Assembly: GCA_016869375.1 (NCBI GenBank)
Contig: VGEH01000009.1
Location: forward strand, 1-55,807
Direction: 5' to 3'
Length of the DNA stretch: 55,807 bases
Origin: Alphaproteobacteria bacterium
GTDB taxonomy: Bacteria; Pseudomonadota; Alphaproteobacteria; SHVZ01
The translations under genes were made by a program, and so were the position numbers. This document shows, piece by piece, positions 30,867-41,758 of the stretch; position 1 is the first letter of the stretch, and the number at the start of each line of letters is the position of its first letter. The notes below the pieces were generated by a model. The model was not told the DNA's origin, did no database searches, and saw only the letters and a list, made by a program, of their open reading frames with translations.

Positions 30867-31762
30867 CGCGCCTCCTCGACCATCCAGGTCACGAGGTCGG
30901 TGAAGGAAATCCCGAGGAACGCCGCCTGCTCGGGCACGAGCGACAGCGGCGTCATCCCGGGCTGCGTGTTGATCTCGAGGAAGATGAGGCGACCGGGCGC
31001 CGGCCCGGAATCGTCGTAGCGAAAGTCGGAGCGGCTGACGCCGCGGCAGCCGAGCGTCCGATGCGCCTGCAGCGCCACCGCCATCGCCTGGTCGAAGATC
31101 GCCTGCGGAACGGGCGCCGGCAGCAAATGGTCCGCTTTCCCATCCGTGTATTTGTTCGTGTAGTCGTAGAAGCCGGTGCGCGGCCGGATCTCGGTTACGG
31201 TCAGCGGCTTGTCGCCCATCACCGCAACCGTCAGCTCACGGCCGGCGACGTAGCGCTCGACCAGGACCTCTTCGCCGTAGCGCCAATCGTCCTGCGGGGC
31301 GAGGTTGTCGCCTTCGCGGACGATGCGGACGCCGATCGACGAGCCTTCGGCGATCGGCTTGATCACATAGGGTGCATCCATGGCGCGGCCGGCGAAGGCG
31401 CTGGAGCGGTCGACGACGCGGTGCTCGGCGAGAGGGATGCCGATGGCCGAGCAGATCTCCTTGGTCCGCACCTTGTTCATGGCGATGGCGGACGCCATCA
31501 CGCCTGAATGCGTGTAGGGGATGGCGAGGATGTCGAGCAGCCCTTGGATACGGCCGTCCTCGCCGAAACGCCCATGCAGCGCGTTGAAGCAGATATCCGG
31601 CTTGGCCTGAGTCAGCACCTTGGCGATGTCGCGGCCGACATCGATCTCGGAGACCTTGAAGCCGGCGGCCTTGAGCGCCTTCGAGCATTCGCGGCCGGTG
31701 ACCAGCGACACCTCGCGCTCGCTCGACCAGCCGCCCATCAGCACGGCGACGTGCTTTGTCAT
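30854..31762 (-). CDS. ddl: D-alanine--D-alanine ligase
   Basis: The 302-residue ATP-grasp ligase makes D-Ala-D-Ala for the peptidoglycan stem. It shows the opening VAVLMGGWSSEREVSL, the substrate-side ALHGRFGEDG, the ATP-binding VIKPIAEGSSIGV, and the metal-binding FLEINTQPGMT. Size is that of the DdlB group. Start ATG 31762 shares one base with the murB stop (TGATG), so the two are coupled. Confidence 0.96.
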   Translation of the reverse strand: MTKHVAVLMGGWSSEREVSLVTGRECSKALKAAGFKVSEIDVGRDIAKVLTQAKPDICFNALHGRFGEDGRIQGLLDILAIPYTHSGVMASAIAMNKVRTKEICSAIGIPLAEHRVVDRSSAFAGRAMDAPYVIKPIAEGSSIGVRIVREGDNLAPQDDWRYGEEVLVERYVAGRELTVAVMGDKPLTVTEIRPRTGFYDYTNKYTDGKADHLLPAPVPQAIFDQAMAVALQAHRTLGCRGVSRSDFRYDDSGPAPGRLIFLEINTQPGMTPLSLVPEQAAFLGISFTDLVTWMVEEARCDS

Positions 31763-32682
31763 CACGTGGCCTCCCCGATGATGCGGATTTCCCAGCGGAG
31801 CTCGATGCCGCTCATGTCGCGCACGCGCCGGCGGATCTCCTCGCCGAGGCCTTCGATGTCGGCGGCGGTCGCTTCGCCGGTGTTGATCAGGAAGTTGGTG
31901 TGCTTCTCCGAGACCTGGGCGCCGCCGACCTGGAAGCCGCGAAGACCTGCCTTGTCGATCAACTCCCAGGCCTTGGCGCCTTGAGGATTGGCGAAGGTCG
32001 AGCCACCGGTACGGGCACGCACGGGCTGGCTGGCTTCGCGCTGGGCGCGGATGTCCTGGATGCGGGCGAGGATCGCCTCCGGATCGCCAGCCTCGGCCTT
32101 GAGCACGGCCTTGGTGAAGATCCATGAGTCGGGCACGCCGGAATGGCGGTAGGTGAGGCCGAGCTCGGCCGGCGCGAGCCGGCGGATCTGGCCGCGATCG
32201 TCGATTGCTTCGGCGGCGAGGATGACGTCGACCATCTCGCGGCCATAGGCACCAGCGTTCATGCGAAGCGCGCCGCCGATGGTGCCGGGAATGCCGGACA
32301 GGAACTCGAGCCCGGCAATCGCCTCCTGCTGCGAGGTCAGCGCAACATTGACGTCGAGCGCTCCGGCGCCGGCTTCGAGCGTGTCGCTGGCGCGGCGGAT
32401 CTCGGCGAAGCCGCGGCCGAGGCGGACGACCACGCCGCGGATGCCGCCGTCGCGGATCAGGAGGTTCGAGCCGACGCCGATCACGGTGACGGGAACGTCG
32501 GCAGGCGTGCCGGCGATGAACTGCGCCAGATCCTCGGGATCGGCCGGGCGGAACAGCACCTCGGCCGGGCCGCCGACGCGGAACCAGGTGAGCGGTCCGA
32601 GCGCCGCGTCCTCGGTCAGGCGGCCGCGCACCTGGGGCAGGCGTTCGATCAAACGGTCGGATGTCGCCTTGAGCGCCATCAT
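31762..32682 (-). CDS. murB: UDP-N-acetylenolpyruvoylglucosamine reductase
   Basis: MurB reduces the enolpyruvyl group to give UDP-MurNAc, with FAD and NADPH. The 306-residue protein has the FAD-binding [14 protein letters not shown] and [14 protein letters not shown], the catalytic Ser region GSTFANPQG, and the Arg/Glu sites in [21 protein letters not shown]. It is of the shorter type without the extra Tyr loop domain. It overlaps murC by four bases. Confidence 0.96.
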   Translation of the reverse strand: MMALKATSDRLIERLPQVRGRLTEDAALGPLTWFRVGGPAEVLFRPADPEDLAQFIAGTPADVPVTVIGVGSNLLIRDGGIRGVVVRLGRGFAEIRRASDTLEAGAGALDVNVALTSQQEAIAGLEFLSGIPGTIGGALRMNAGAYGREMVDVILAAEAIDDRGQIRRLAPAELGLTYRHSGVPDSWIFTKAVLKAEAGDPEAILARIQDIRAQREASQPVRARTGGSTFANPQGAKAWELIDKAGLRGFQVGGAQVSEKHTNFLINTGEATAADIEGLGEEIRRRVRDMSGIELRWEIRIIGEAT

Positions 32683-34097
32683 CTGATCTTCCTCAGGGCG
32701 GAAAGCTGCCCGGGCAGCGCGTTGGCCCAGGTGGTGATCGAGCCGGCGCCGAGGCAGACGACCATGTCGCCGGGCCTCGCCTGCTCGTTGACGAGCGCGG
32801 GCAGGGCCTCGGGCGAGGGGAGCGCCATCACGCTGCGATAGCCGCGCTGCTGCAGACCGCTGACGAGCGCGTCGCGTGTCGCGCCCTCGATCGGCGGCTC
32901 GCCGGCGGCGTAGACGTCGGCGACGATGACCGTGTCGGCATCGTTGAAGCAGGCGCAGAAGTCCTCGAACAGGTTGGAGAGTCGCGTGTAGCGATGCGGC
33001 TGCACCACGGCGATGACACGGCCGGTGGGGCAGGCGGAACGCGCGGCCTTGAGCACCGCCGAGATCTCGACGGGGTGATGGCCGTAATCGTCGATGACGG
33101 TGATGCCGTCGACCTCGCCCGTCTTGGTGAAGCGGCGCTTGACGCCGGCGAAGGTGGCCAGCGCCTTCCGCATCACCTTCTCGTCGAGACCCATCTCATG
33201 GCCGACGGCGATCGCCGCGAGCGCGTTCTGGACGTTGTGCAGGCCGTACATCGGCAGCGTCATGTCGGTCATCGTGCGGCGCTCGCCACGCAGGCGATCG
33301 GTGACGACGACGCCGAACGTCGCGCCGGCGGTGGTGATCTGGACGTCGATGCCGCGGATCTCGGCCTGCGGCGAGAGGCCATAGGTGACGATTTTCCGGT
33401 CGCCGACGCGCGGGATCATCGCCTGCACCACCGGGTGGTCGATGCAGAGCGCAGCGAAGCCGTAGAAGGGGATGTTGGCGACAAAGGTGTCGAAGGCCTG
33501 CTGCACCTTCTCGAAGGTCCCGTAGAACTCCATGTGCTCGGGATCGATGTTGGTGACGACGGCGATCGTCGCCGGCAGCTTGGTGAAGGTGCCGTCGGAT
33601 TCGTCGGCCTCGGCGACCAGCCACTCTCCTGCGCCCATGCGGGCGTTGGTGCCGTAGGTGTTGACGATGCCGCCGATGATCGCGGTCGGATCGAGGCCGG
33701 CGGTCTCGACCAGATGGGCGATCATCGTGCTGGTGGTGGTCTTGCCGTGGGTGCCGCCGACGGCGATCGACCATTTGAGCCGCATCAGCTCGCCCAGCAT
33801 CTCGGCGCGACGGACAACCGGAATCATGCGGGCGCGCGCCGCGACGACTTCCGGGTTGTCGGCCTTGACCGCCGAGGAATAGACGACGACCGCGGCGTCG
33901 CCCAGGTTCTCGGCGCGATGACCGACGGCGACGTTGATGCCGGAGTCGCGGAGCCGCTTGATGTTGTAGCCGTCCGACTGATCGGAGCCTTGAACCGAGT
34001 AGCCGAGATTCTTCAGCACCTCGGCGATGCCGCTCATGCCGATGCCGCCGATGCCGATGAAGTGAATCGTGCCGATGCTGAGAGGAAGCGCCCTCAT
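32679..34097 (-). CDS. murC: UDP-N-acetylmuramate--L-alanine ligase
   Basis: MurC adds L-Ala to UDP-MurNAc. The 472-residue protein has the Rossmann start [16 protein letters not shown], the ATP-binding [14 protein letters not shown], the central [11 protein letters not shown] and the C-terminal [12 protein letters not shown], in the usual order and length for the Mur ligase family. It overlaps murG and murB by four bases each. Confidence 0.97.
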   Translation of the reverse strand: MRALPLSIGTIHFIGIGGIGMSGIAEVLKNLGYSVQGSDQSDGYNIKRLRDSGINVAVGHRAENLGDAAVVVYSSAVKADNPEVVAARARMIPVVRRAEMLGELMRLKWSIAVGGTHGKTTTSTMIAHLVETAGLDPTAIIGGIVNTYGTNARMGAGEWLVAEADESDGTFTKLPATIAVVTNIDPEHMEFYGTFEKVQQAFDTFVANIPFYGFAALCIDHPVVQAMIPRVGDRKIVTYGLSPQAEIRGIDVQITTAGATFGVVVTDRLRGERRTMTDMTLPMYGLHNVQNALAAIAVGHEMGLDEKVMRKALATFAGVKRRFTKTGEVDGITVIDDYGHHPVEISAVLKAARSACPTGRVIAVVQPHRYTRLSNLFEDFCACFNDADTVIVADVYAAGEPPIEGATRDALVSGLQQRGYRSVMALPSPEALPALVNEQARPGDMVVCLGAGSITTWANALPGQLSALRKIR

Positions 34098-35233
34098 GCG
34101 ACGCTCCTTCCGGCCGGCGACTTGGACTCGTTGCCGTTCGCCGGCGCGGTCGCCAGCACGAGGTCGGCCAGACGCTCGGTGGCATCGACGACGCCGACAT
34201 TGCGGGCAGCAGCGGCCATGGTGCGAAGCTTCTCCGGGAGTGCCAGCAGCGGCTGGAGCCGGGCAGCCAGCGCCTCGGCCGTAAAGGCGGGTTCGGGCAT
34301 CACGATCGCCGCGCCGGCGCTTTCGAGCGCACGGGCGTTCTTGGTCTGGTGGTCGTCGGCGGCGATCGCCAGCGGCACCAGGATCGCGGGGCGGCCGGCG
34401 ACGGCGGTCTCGGCGATGGTCGAGGCGCCGGCGCGGCCGATGGCGAGGTGTGCGGCAGCCAGGCGATCCGGAAGATCCGCGAAGAAGGGCGAGAGCTCGG
34501 CGGAGAGGCCGAGCCCGGCATAGATGCCGCGTACCGCTTCGATATCGTCGGCACGCACCTGCTGAACGATGCGGAGGCGCCGGCGCATGCCGTCGGGCAG
34601 CCGGCCGATCGCCTCGGGGATCACGCGCGAGAACAGGCTGGCGCCCTGGCTCCCGCCGGTGACGAGCAGCGTCAGCGCGCCCTCCGGGCCGAACGCCGGG
34701 TAAGGCTTGCCGGCGAGGGCGGTGATCTCGGGGCGGACCGGGTTGCCGGTGACCGCGAGCTTGGCGCGGTCGGCGTTGGACACACCCTCGATCTCGGCGA
34801 AGCCCGTGGCGATGCGCCGGGCCATCGGCGCGACAAGGCGATTGGCGCGGCCGAGCACGGCGTTCTGTTCATGCAGCACGGTCGGCAGGCCGAGGCGATG
34901 GGCAGCCAGCATGGCCGGGACCGAGGCATAGCCGCCGAAACCGACGACCACGGCCGGCCTGAGCCGGCGCAACAGCAGCCAGGCCTGTGCCGTGCCGAGC
35001 AGGAGCTGGACGCCAGCCTTGACCTTGGCGACAAAGGAGGCGCCCGCCATCGCCGCAGCGCGTACGCGGTGGATGGCGAGATCGCCGTCGGCCAGCGTGA
35101 AAGCCTGTCCACGGCGGTCGGTGACGAGCGCGATCGCCATGCCGCGGCGCACCAGCGCCTGCGCCAGGGCGGCGGCGGGGAACATGTGGCCGCCGGTACC
35201 GCCGGCGGAGAGGACGATCAGGGGGCGGGTCAT
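34094..35233 (-). CDS. murG: Lipid II-forming GlcNAc transferase MurG
   Basis: MurG transfers GlcNAc to lipid I at the inner face of the membrane. The 379-residue GT28 enzyme has the N-terminal loop [50 protein letters not shown] and the donor-site [26 protein letters not shown] 35233 lies in the ATGA overlap with ftsW. The frame stays open upstream across ftsW but encodes no conserved sequence there. Confidence 0.97.
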   Translation of the reverse strand: MTRPLIVLSAGGTGGHMFPAAALAQALVRRGMAIALVTDRRGQAFTLADGDLAIHRVRAAAMAGASFVAKVKAGVQLLLGTAQAWLLLRRLRPAVVVGFGGYASVPAMLAAHRLGLPTVLHEQNAVLGRANRLVAPMARRIATGFAEIEGVSNADRAKLAVTGNPVRPEITALAGKPYPAFGPEGALTLLVTGGSQGASLFSRVIPEAIGRLPDGMRRRLRIVQQVRADDIEAVRGIYAGLGLSAELSPFFADLPDRLAAAHLAIGRAGASTIAETAVAGRPAILVPLAIAADDHQTKNARALESAGAAIVMPEPAFTAEALAARLQPLLALPEKLRTMAAAARNVGVVDATERLADLVLATAPANGNESKSPAGRSVA

Positions 35234-36354
35234 GCGCCGGCTCCCTGGCCGACGCGGCGGCGGGTCAGTGCGAGCATCATGCCGACGCCGAGCGCGAGCG
35301 CGAGCAGCGACGAGCCGCCATAGGAGATGAAGGGCAGGGTCATCCCCTTGGTCGGCATCAGGTGCAGCGAGGAGGCCATGTTGATGAAGGCCTGCAGGCC
35401 GAACTGCACGAGGAGCCCGGTCGAGGCGAGGATGACGAAGAGGTTCGTGTCGCCGCGCAGCCGCAGCAGCCCGCGGACGACGACGAAGGCGAAGAGCCCG
35501 ACGATCAGAAGGCAGACGAAGAGGCCGTACTCCTCCCCGGCAACGGCGAAGATGAAGTCGGCATGCACGTCGGGGATGACGTCCTTGACCATGCCCTCGC
35601 CCGGGCCGCGGCCCCAGAGGCCGCCATTGCGGAAGGCCTCGAGCGAGCGGCTGACCTGGAAGGAGTCGCCGGCGGACTTGTCGAGGAATCGATCGATGCG
35701 GCTGGCCACGTGAGGCAGCATGAAGTAGGCGCCGCCGATGCCGCCGACGCCGAGGATCACCAGCAGCACGACCCAGAAGATCGGAAGGCCGGCGAGGAAC
35801 AGCTCGGCGAACCAGATCGACGACAGCACGACCGCCATGCCGAGATCCGGCTGCAGCAGGAGAAGCGAGACCAGGCCGAGGAACAGGACGGTGGAGATCA
35901 GGTTGCCGGGAACGCCTTCGCCCTTCTTCTGCTCGGCCAGCATCCAGGCGGAGACGACGGCGAAGCAGGGCTTCACGAACTCCGACGGCTGCAGCGAGAA
36001 GGAGGCGATCGAGATCCAGCGTTTCGCACCCTTGATCTCGGCGCCGTAGAGGAAGGTCAGCAGCAGCATGCCGACGCCGATGCCGAGCCCGAGCACGGCG
36101 AGGCGCCGGACCTGGATCGGGTTGAGCAGCGAGACGCCGATCATCAGCGCGAAGGCCGGCAGCAGCAGCGCGAACTGGCGGCGGACGAAGTAGAATCCGT
36201 CGAGATTCAAGCGCTGCGCGACGGCCGGGCTCGCCGCCAGGATCATGATGATGCCGACGAAGGCGATGCCGGCGATCGCGGCGAGCGCCCAGCGATCGAC
36301 GGTCCACCACCACCGGCCGAGCACGCTGGTATCGGTGCGGGAGATCGTGGTCAT
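35230..36354 (-). CDS. ftsW: SEDS glycosyltransferase FtsW
   Basis: FtsW polymerises septal glycan with its partner FtsI. The 374-residue protein has about ten membrane helices and the SEDS signatures SLQPSEFVKPCF, the catalytic-loop region PDVHADFIFAVAGEEYG (with the conserved Asp in this extracellular loop) and the late LPFISYGGSSLLAL. It starts on the last base of the murD stop (TGATG) and overlaps murG. Confidence 0.96.
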   Translation of the reverse strand: MTTISRTDTSVLGRWWWTVDRWALAAIAGIAFVGIIMILAASPAVAQRLNLDGFYFVRRQFALLLPAFALMIGVSLLNPIQVRRLAVLGLGIGVGMLLLTFLYGAEIKGAKRWISIASFSLQPSEFVKPCFAVVSAWMLAEQKKGEGVPGNLISTVLFLGLVSLLLLQPDLGMAVVLSSIWFAELFLAGLPIFWVVLLVILGVGGIGGAYFMLPHVASRIDRFLDKSAGDSFQVSRSLEAFRNGGLWGRGPGEGMVKDVIPDVHADFIFAVAGEEYGLFVCLLIVGLFAFVVVRGLLRLRGDTNLFVILASTGLLVQFGLQAFINMASSLHLMPTKGMTLPFISYGGSSLLALALGVGMMLALTRRRVGQGAGA

Positions 36355-37748
36355 CAGGCACGGTCCCCGGGAAGTGCATCGACGAGGCCGCGGAAGGTCT
36401 CGCCGCGCGCCTCGAAATCGGCGAACTGGTCGAAGGAGGCGCAGGCGGGTGACAGCAGCACGATCGCGTTCGCGCTCTTGTCGGCGCGCGCCTTCGCCGC
36501 CGCCGCGGCGACGGCCGAGGAGAGATCGCCCGAGCGCGTGTAGGGCACGCGGCCGTCGAGCGTGCGGGCGAAGCTGTCGGTCGCCTCGCCGATCAGGAAG
36601 GCATGCCGGACATTCGGGAAGAGGGGGATGAGCGACTCGATGCCGCCTTCCTTGGCGCGGCCGCCGGCGATCCAGTAGATCGCGTCATAGCAGGCAAGCG
36701 CCTTGCTCGCGGCGTCGGCGTTGGTGGCTTTCGAGTCGTTGACATAGGTGACGCCGTCGATCGTCGCGACGCGCTCCTGGCGATGCGCGAGGCCTGGATA
36801 GGTGATGAACGAGCGGGCGATGGCGCGATGGCCGATCTCGAACTGGCTCGCAACGGCATAGGCGGCGGCTGCGTTCTGCCAGTTGTGGCGGCCCGGCAGG
36901 GTCGGCGCGAGTCGCAGATCGAGGACCGGCGTGCCCCATCCGCCGGTATCGTCGGTGAGCAGGCCGTCCTCGACGAAGACGCCGCCCATCACCATGCGCG
37001 TCGCCGAGACCGGCATGACGTGCTGGCGGCCATTGGCGACGAGGTCGTCGTAGATCGCCTCGGACTCCGGATCGTCGATGGCGACGACCGCGGTGTCCTC
37101 GCTGTCCTGGCGCTCGAAGATGCGGCGCTTGGCAGCGATGTAGCCCGGCATGCCGCCATGGCGGTCGAGGTGGTCGGGCGCGATGTTGAGCAGCACCGAG
37201 ACGTCGAAGACGAGCCGAGGGATCAGCTCGAGCTGGTACGACGACATCTCCAGCACGTAGATGCCGCCCTTGCCGAGCGGCGCCAGGGACAGCGCCGGGA
37301 CGCCGAGATTGCCGCCGACCTGGATCGGACGGCCGGTCTCCTTGAGCAGATGGCCGATGAGCGTCGTCGTCGTCGACTTGCCGTTGGTGCCGGTGATGCC
37401 GATGAAGCGGGCCTGCGGGCAGGCACGGCCGAGCAGCTCGACGTCGGAGAGCAGCGGCACGCCGGCGGCCTTGGCGCGCACGGCGACCGGATGCGGTTTC
37501 GGATGGGTATGCGGGATGCCGGGGCTGATCACGAGGCCGAGGAAGCCTGAGAGATCGGCCTCGGCGAGATCGCGGCAGATGATCCCCTTGGACGCGGCAC
37601 GCTCGCGCTTCGCCGCGTCGTCGTCCCAGGCCCAGACCTCGGCGCCGGATGTCGCGAGCGCCGCAGCCGCGGCGAGTCCGGAACGCGCGAGGCCGAGCAC
37701 GGCCACGCGTTCCTTCTCGACGCTGGGGATGCGGATGCTCTCGCCCAT
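36354..37748 (-). CDS. murD: UDP-MurNAc-L-alanine--D-glutamate ligase
   Basis: MurD adds D-Glu to UDP-MurNAc-Ala. The 464-residue ligase shows VLGLARSGLAAAAAL, the ATP loop GITGTNGKSTTTTL, NIAPDHLDRHGGMPGY, and NDSKATNADAASKAL with the C-terminal domain beyond. It lies four bases after mraY and overlaps ftsW by one base. Confidence 0.97.
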   Translation of the reverse strand: MGESIRIPSVEKERVAVLGLARSGLAAAAALATSGAEVWAWDDDAAKRERAASKGIICRDLAEADLSGFLGLVISPGIPHTHPKPHPVAVRAKAAGVPLLSDVELLGRACPQARFIGITGTNGKSTTTTLIGHLLKETGRPIQVGGNLGVPALSLAPLGKGGIYVLEMSSYQLELIPRLVFDVSVLLNIAPDHLDRHGGMPGYIAAKRRIFERQDSEDTAVVAIDDPESEAIYDDLVANGRQHVMPVSATRMVMGGVFVEDGLLTDDTGGWGTPVLDLRLAPTLPGRHNWQNAAAAYAVASQFEIGHRAIARSFITYPGLAHRQERVATIDGVTYVNDSKATNADAASKALACYDAIYWIAGGRAKEGGIESLIPLFPNVRHAFLIGEATDSFARTLDGRVPYTRSGDLSSAVAAAAAKARADKSANAIVLLSPACASFDQFADFEARGETFRGLVDALPGDRA

Positions 37749-37752
37749 TCCT

Positions 37753-38844
37753 CTACCGGACCTTCAGGGTGGAGAGGCCGATGACGGCCAGGATCACGGC
37801 GATGATCCAGAAGCGGATGACGATGGTCGGCTCGGCCCAGCCCTTCTTCTCGAAGTGGTGGTGGAGCGGCGCCATGCGGAACACGCGCTTGCCGGTCAGC
37901 TTGAAGGAGGCGACCTGGACCATCACCGAGACGGTCTCGAGCACGAAGAGCCCGCCGATGATCGCCAGCACCAGCTCGTGCTTGGCGACGACGGCGATCG
38001 CGCCGAGCGCGCCGCCGAGGGCGAGCGAGCCTGTATCGCCCATGAACACCATGGCCGGCGGTGCGTTGAACCAGAGGAAGCCGAGACCTGCGCCCATCAG
38101 CGCGCCGCAGACGATGGCGAGCTCGCCGGAGCCGGGCACGTGGTGGATCGCCAGGTAGTTGGCGAAGACCGTGTTGCCGGCGAGGTAGGCGATCAGCGCG
38201 AAGCAGCCGGCGGCGATGATAACCGGGCCGATCGCGAGCCCGTCGAGGCCGTCGGTCAGGTTGACGGAGTGCGAGGCGCCTACCATCACCAGCACCGCGA
38301 AGGGCACGAACATCCAGCCGAGCGGGATCAGGAAGGACTTGAAGAAGGGCACCGCGAGCGAGGTCGCGAGCGGCTCGCGCGTGTAGAGCACGATGATCGC
38401 CGCGGCGGCGACCGCGATCAACACGGTCGCGGCGAGCTTGATCCGGCCGGGAAGTCCGCCCGAGGAGCGGCGCACCAGCTTCATGTAGTCGTCGGCGAAG
38501 CCGACGAGGCCGAAGCCGAGCGTCACCAGCATCACCGCCCAGACATAGGCGTTGGTGAGGTCCGCCCAGAGCAAGGTGGAGACCGTCATCGCCAGCAGGA
38601 TGAGGAAGCCGCCCATGGTGGGCGTGCCGCGCTTGGTGATGAGGTGGCCTTCCGGACCGTCGGCGCGGATCGGTTGCCCTTCCTTGCCCTGCTTCGACTT
38701 GAGCCAGCGGATGACGGCAGGACCGAACACGAAGGACACGACAAGCGCCGTCACCACTGCCGCGCCCGCGCGGAAGGTGAGGTATCGGATCAGGTTCAAC
38801 GGCGTGAACTGATCGACCAGCGGCAGCAGCAGGAGATAAAGCAC
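37753..38844 (-). CDS. mraY: Phospho-MurNAc-pentapeptide transferase MraY
   Basis: MraY joins phospho-MurNAc-pentapeptide to undecaprenyl phosphate, making lipid I. The 363-residue integral membrane protein has ten or so helices. The conserved cytosolic motifs are [16 protein letters not shown] (Asp pair), [10 protein letters not shown] and the HHHFEKKGW histidine motif, all intact. It lies five bases after murF. Confidence 0.97.
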   Translation of the reverse strand: MLYLLLLPLVDQFTPLNLIRYLTFRAGAAVVTALVVSFVFGPAVIRWLKSKQGKEGQPIRADGPEGHLITKRGTPTMGGFLILLAMTVSTLLWADLTNAYVWAVMLVTLGFGLVGFADDYMKLVRRSSGGLPGRIKLAATVLIAVAAAAIIVLYTREPLATSLAVPFFKSFLIPLGWMFVPFAVLVMVGASHSVNLTDGLDGLAIGPVIIAAGCFALIAYLAGNTVFANYLAIHHVPGSGELAIVCGALMGAGLGFLWFNAPPAMVFMGDTGSLALGGALGAIAVVAKHELVLAIIGGLFVLETVSVMVQVASFKLTGKRVFRMAPLHHHFEKKGWAEPTIVIRFWIIAVILAVIGLSTLKVR

Positions 38845-38849
38845 GTCCC

Positions 38850-40283
38850 TTACCTCCCGCCTTCGATGCGGCCGCGCGCGGAGATCGCGGCGACGATCGG
38901 GGCCATGTTGGTACCGAGCGAACCTTTGACGGTGACGACATCGCCGGCGCGGATCGCGGCCGCGGCGATCGGCGCCATCTCGGCGCTCGCCTCGGTCCGG
39001 GTCGCGACCAGGCCGGGAGGCAGCGCCTCGGCGAGGTGACGCATCAGCGGGCCGACCAGGAACAGCTGGTCGATGTGATTGGCGGTGACGGCGGGGGCGA
39101 GGCGGGCATGGAGGCCGGGTCCTGCATCGCCGAGCTCGCGCATGTCGCCGAGGATCGCGATGCGCCGTCCGCCGGGAGCAGGGGCGACGCGGCCGAGGAT
39201 CTCGAGCGCGCCGGCCACCGAAACGGGGCTGGCGTTGTAGCTGTCGTCGATCAGCTCGAAGCTGCCGCCGGCGGCGAGCCGGACGGTGCGGCGGAGCCCG
39301 CGGCCTTTGAGCACATTGAGCCGCCCTAGCGCGGTGAAGGACGGCTCGAGCGGAAGTCCGAGGGCGGTGACCGCGCCGAGGACGGCGAGCGTGTTCATCG
39401 CCCAGTGGCGGCCGGGAACCGGCAGCCGGTAGACATGGCGGCGGCCGAGGATCTCGGCGACCACGGTCGACTCGGCCTCGTTGAGCGCGACGTCGATGAG
39501 GCGGGCCTCGGCGAGGGTATGCGTGCCGAAGCCGATGATGCGCGCGGCGCCCGAGGCGCGGGCCTTCGCCGCGAGGCGCTCGAAATGCGGATTGTCGCGG
39601 TTGAGCACGGCGAAGCCGCCTGGCTCGAGTCCCTCGAAGACCTCGGCCTTGGCATCGGCGATCGCCTCGACCGAGGGGAAGAACTGCAGATGCACGGCCT
39701 CGACCGTGGTCACGATCGCGCCATGCGCGTGCGTGACCCTGGCGTTCGGTCCGATCTCGCCGGCGCGATTCATGCCGAGCTCGAGCACGGCGAAGGCAGC
39801 ATCGTCCGGGAGTCGGGCGAGCGAGAGCGGCGCGCCGGTCGAGCTGTTGAGGTTGCCGACGCTGGCGTAAGTGCTGCCATGCGGCGAAAGCGCCAGGCGC
39901 AGCGCCTCCTTGGTCCCGGTCTTGCCGACCGAGCCGGTGACCGAGACGATGCGCGCCTGCGAGCGCGCCCTTGCGCGCGCCGCCAGCGCCATCAGCCCGG
40001 CCATCGTGTCCTGGACGACCAGCAGCGGCCGGTTCGGCCGGATCGCCGGGATCTCGTGCACCATCGCGGCGATGGCGCCGCGCTTGAAGGCGTCGGCGAG
40101 GAAAGCATGGCCGTCGGTCGTCTCGCCCTTGAGCGCGACGAAGAGATCACCCGGCATGACGTTCCGGCTGTCGAGGGCGACGCCGGTCGCTTCCCAGGAA
40201 AGCCCGTCGATGCGGCCGCCGGTCGCGGTGGCTGCGTCCGCGGAGGTCCAGAGGATCGGCACTTCGACCAGAGCGGCGCTCAT
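38850..40283 (-). CDS. murF: UDP-MurNAc-tripeptide D-Ala-D-Ala ligase
   Basis: MurF adds the D-Ala-D-Ala made by Ddl, which is encoded seven genes further on. The 477-residue ligase shows [17 protein letters not shown], the ATP loop [14 protein letters not shown], the GMNRAGEIG motif and [10 protein letters not shown]. All are typical of MurF. It overlaps murE by four bases. Confidence 0.96.
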   Translation of the reverse strand: MSAALVEVPILWTSADAATATGGRIDGLSWEATGVALDSRNVMPGDLFVALKGETTDGHAFLADAFKRGAIAAMVHEIPAIRPNRPLLVVQDTMAGLMALAARARARSQARIVSVTGSVGKTGTKEALRLALSPHGSTYASVGNLNSSTGAPLSLARLPDDAAFAVLELGMNRAGEIGPNARVTHAHGAIVTTVEAVHLQFFPSVEAIADAKAEVFEGLEPGGFAVLNRDNPHFERLAAKARASGAARIIGFGTHTLAEARLIDVALNEAESTVVAEILGRRHVYRLPVPGRHWAMNTLAVLGAVTALGLPLEPSFTALGRLNVLKGRGLRRTVRLAAGGSFELIDDSYNASPVSVAGALEILGRVAPAPGGRRIAILGDMRELGDAGPGLHARLAPAVTANHIDQLFLVGPLMRHLAEALPPGLVATRTEASAEMAPIAAAAIRAGDVVTVKGSLGTNMAPIVAAISARGRIEGGR

Positions 40284-41758
40284 GCAAGCGCTCCTATGTT
40301 TCGCTCGATCTCCGACACCGCGTTGCGGCTGACGGTTGCATCGTCGAAGGGAATCGTGCGCGTGCCGACGATCTGGCCCTGCTCATGGCCTTTGCCCGCG
40401 ACCACCAGCACGTCTTCGGGCTCGAGCCCGACGATGGCCTCGCGGATCGCCGTGGCGCGGTCGCCGATCTCGCGTGCGTTGGGGCAGCCGGTGAGGACCT
40501 GGCGGCGGATCTTCGCCGGATCCTCGGTGCGCGGGTTGTCGTCGGTGACGATGACGATGTCGGCATGGCGCTGCGCCGCTTCGCCCATCAGCGGGCGCTT
40601 GCCGGGATCGCGGTCGCCGCCGGCGCCGAAGACGATCGCGAGCCGGCCGGTGACGTGCGGGCGAAGCGCCGACAGCACCGTGTCGATGCCGTCGGGCGCA
40701 TGCGCGTAGTCGACGAAGATCTTGGCGCCGTTCCGCCGCTCGGCGACGAGCTGAAGCCGGCCGGCGACGCCTTCGAGGCGGGCGAGCGCCTCGGCGGCCT
40801 TGGCGAAGGGCGCGCCGCAGGCGACGACGAGGCCGAGCGCGACCAGCGCGTTGCTCGCCTGGAAGGCGCCGAGCAGCGGCAGTCGGATCTCGACGGCGGC
40901 GCCGCCGAAGGAGAGACGCAGCTTCTGACCTGCGGAGTCGGGCAGGCGCAGCAGAAGGCGGATGTCGGCGCAGGCGGCGGCGCCGACCTTGAGCGTACGG
41001 AGCCCGCGCTTCTTGGCGGCGACCTCGAGCTGGGTCGACTCGGCGACGTCGGCGTTGAGCACCGCGGTGCCGCCATCGACGAGGATTCGCTCGAACAGGA
41101 TGCGTTTGGAGGCGAGATAGGCCTCCATCGTGCCGTGATAGTCGAGATGGTCGCGGGTCAGGTTGGTAAAGGCGCCGGCCTTGACCTTGAGCCCGTCGAG
41201 ACGGCCCTGGTCGAGACCGTGGCTCGATGCCTCGATCGCGAGGTTGGTCACGCCGGCGTCGACCAGCTCGGACAGCGTCTCGTGCAGCGCGATCGGGTCG
41301 GGCGTGGTCAGGGACGGGCGCGTCGGGCGGCCGGGAATGATGACGCCGAGCGTGCCGATCGAGGCCGATTTCGTGCCGAGCTGCGCCCAGAGCTGGCGGG
41401 TGAAGTCGGCGACGGAGGACTTGCCGTTGGTGCCGGTGACCGCGGCGATGGTCTCAGGCTGGCTGCCGTAGAAGCGCGCAGCAATACGCGCGAGCCGGCG
41501 GCGCGGCGTCGGATCGGTGATCAGGGCAACGCGCTCGGCGCCGTCGGGCAGGTGGGTTCCTTCCGGCGCCAGCACGGCGACGGCGCCTGCTGCCAGCGCC
41601 TGGTCGAGGAAGGCGCGACCGTCGGCCTTGGTGCCGGGAAGGGCCGCGAACAGGAAGCCGGGGCCGACGCAGCGCGAATCCGCCGTGAGGCCGATCACCG
41701 GCAAATCCGCGAAACGGGCAAGGGCCGGATCCGGCCCGATGAGGTCAACGAGCCGCAA
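40280..41758 (-). CDS. murE: UDP-MurNAc-dipeptide meso-DAP ligase
   Basis: MurE adds the third stem residue. The 492-residue ligase has TADSRCVGPGFLFAALPG, the ATP loop VTGTNGKSSVADF, NLTRDHLDYHGTMEAY and the acceptor motif DDNPRTEDP. The DNPR form marks meso-diaminopimelate specificity, as in Gram-negative bacteria. It overlaps ftsI by 14 bases and murF by four. Confidence 0.97.
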   Translation of the reverse strand: MRLVDLIGPDPALARFADLPVIGLTADSRCVGPGFLFAALPGTKADGRAFLDQALAAGAVAVLAPEGTHLPDGAERVALITDPTPRRRLARIAARFYGSQPETIAAVTGTNGKSSVADFTRQLWAQLGTKSASIGTLGVIIPGRPTRPSLTTPDPIALHETLSELVDAGVTNLAIEASSHGLDQGRLDGLKVKAGAFTNLTRDHLDYHGTMEAYLASKRILFERILVDGGTAVLNADVAESTQLEVAAKKRGLRTLKVGAAACADIRLLLRLPDSAGQKLRLSFGGAAVEIRLPLLGAFQASNALVALGLVVACGAPFAKAAEALARLEGVAGRLQLVAERRNGAKIFVDYAHAPDGIDTVLSALRPHVTGRLAIVFGAGGDRDPGKRPLMGEAAQRHADIVIVTDDNPRTEDPAKIRRQVLTGCPNAREIGDRATAIREAIVGLEPEDVLVVAGKGHEQGQIVGTRTIPFDDATVSRNAVSEIERNIGALA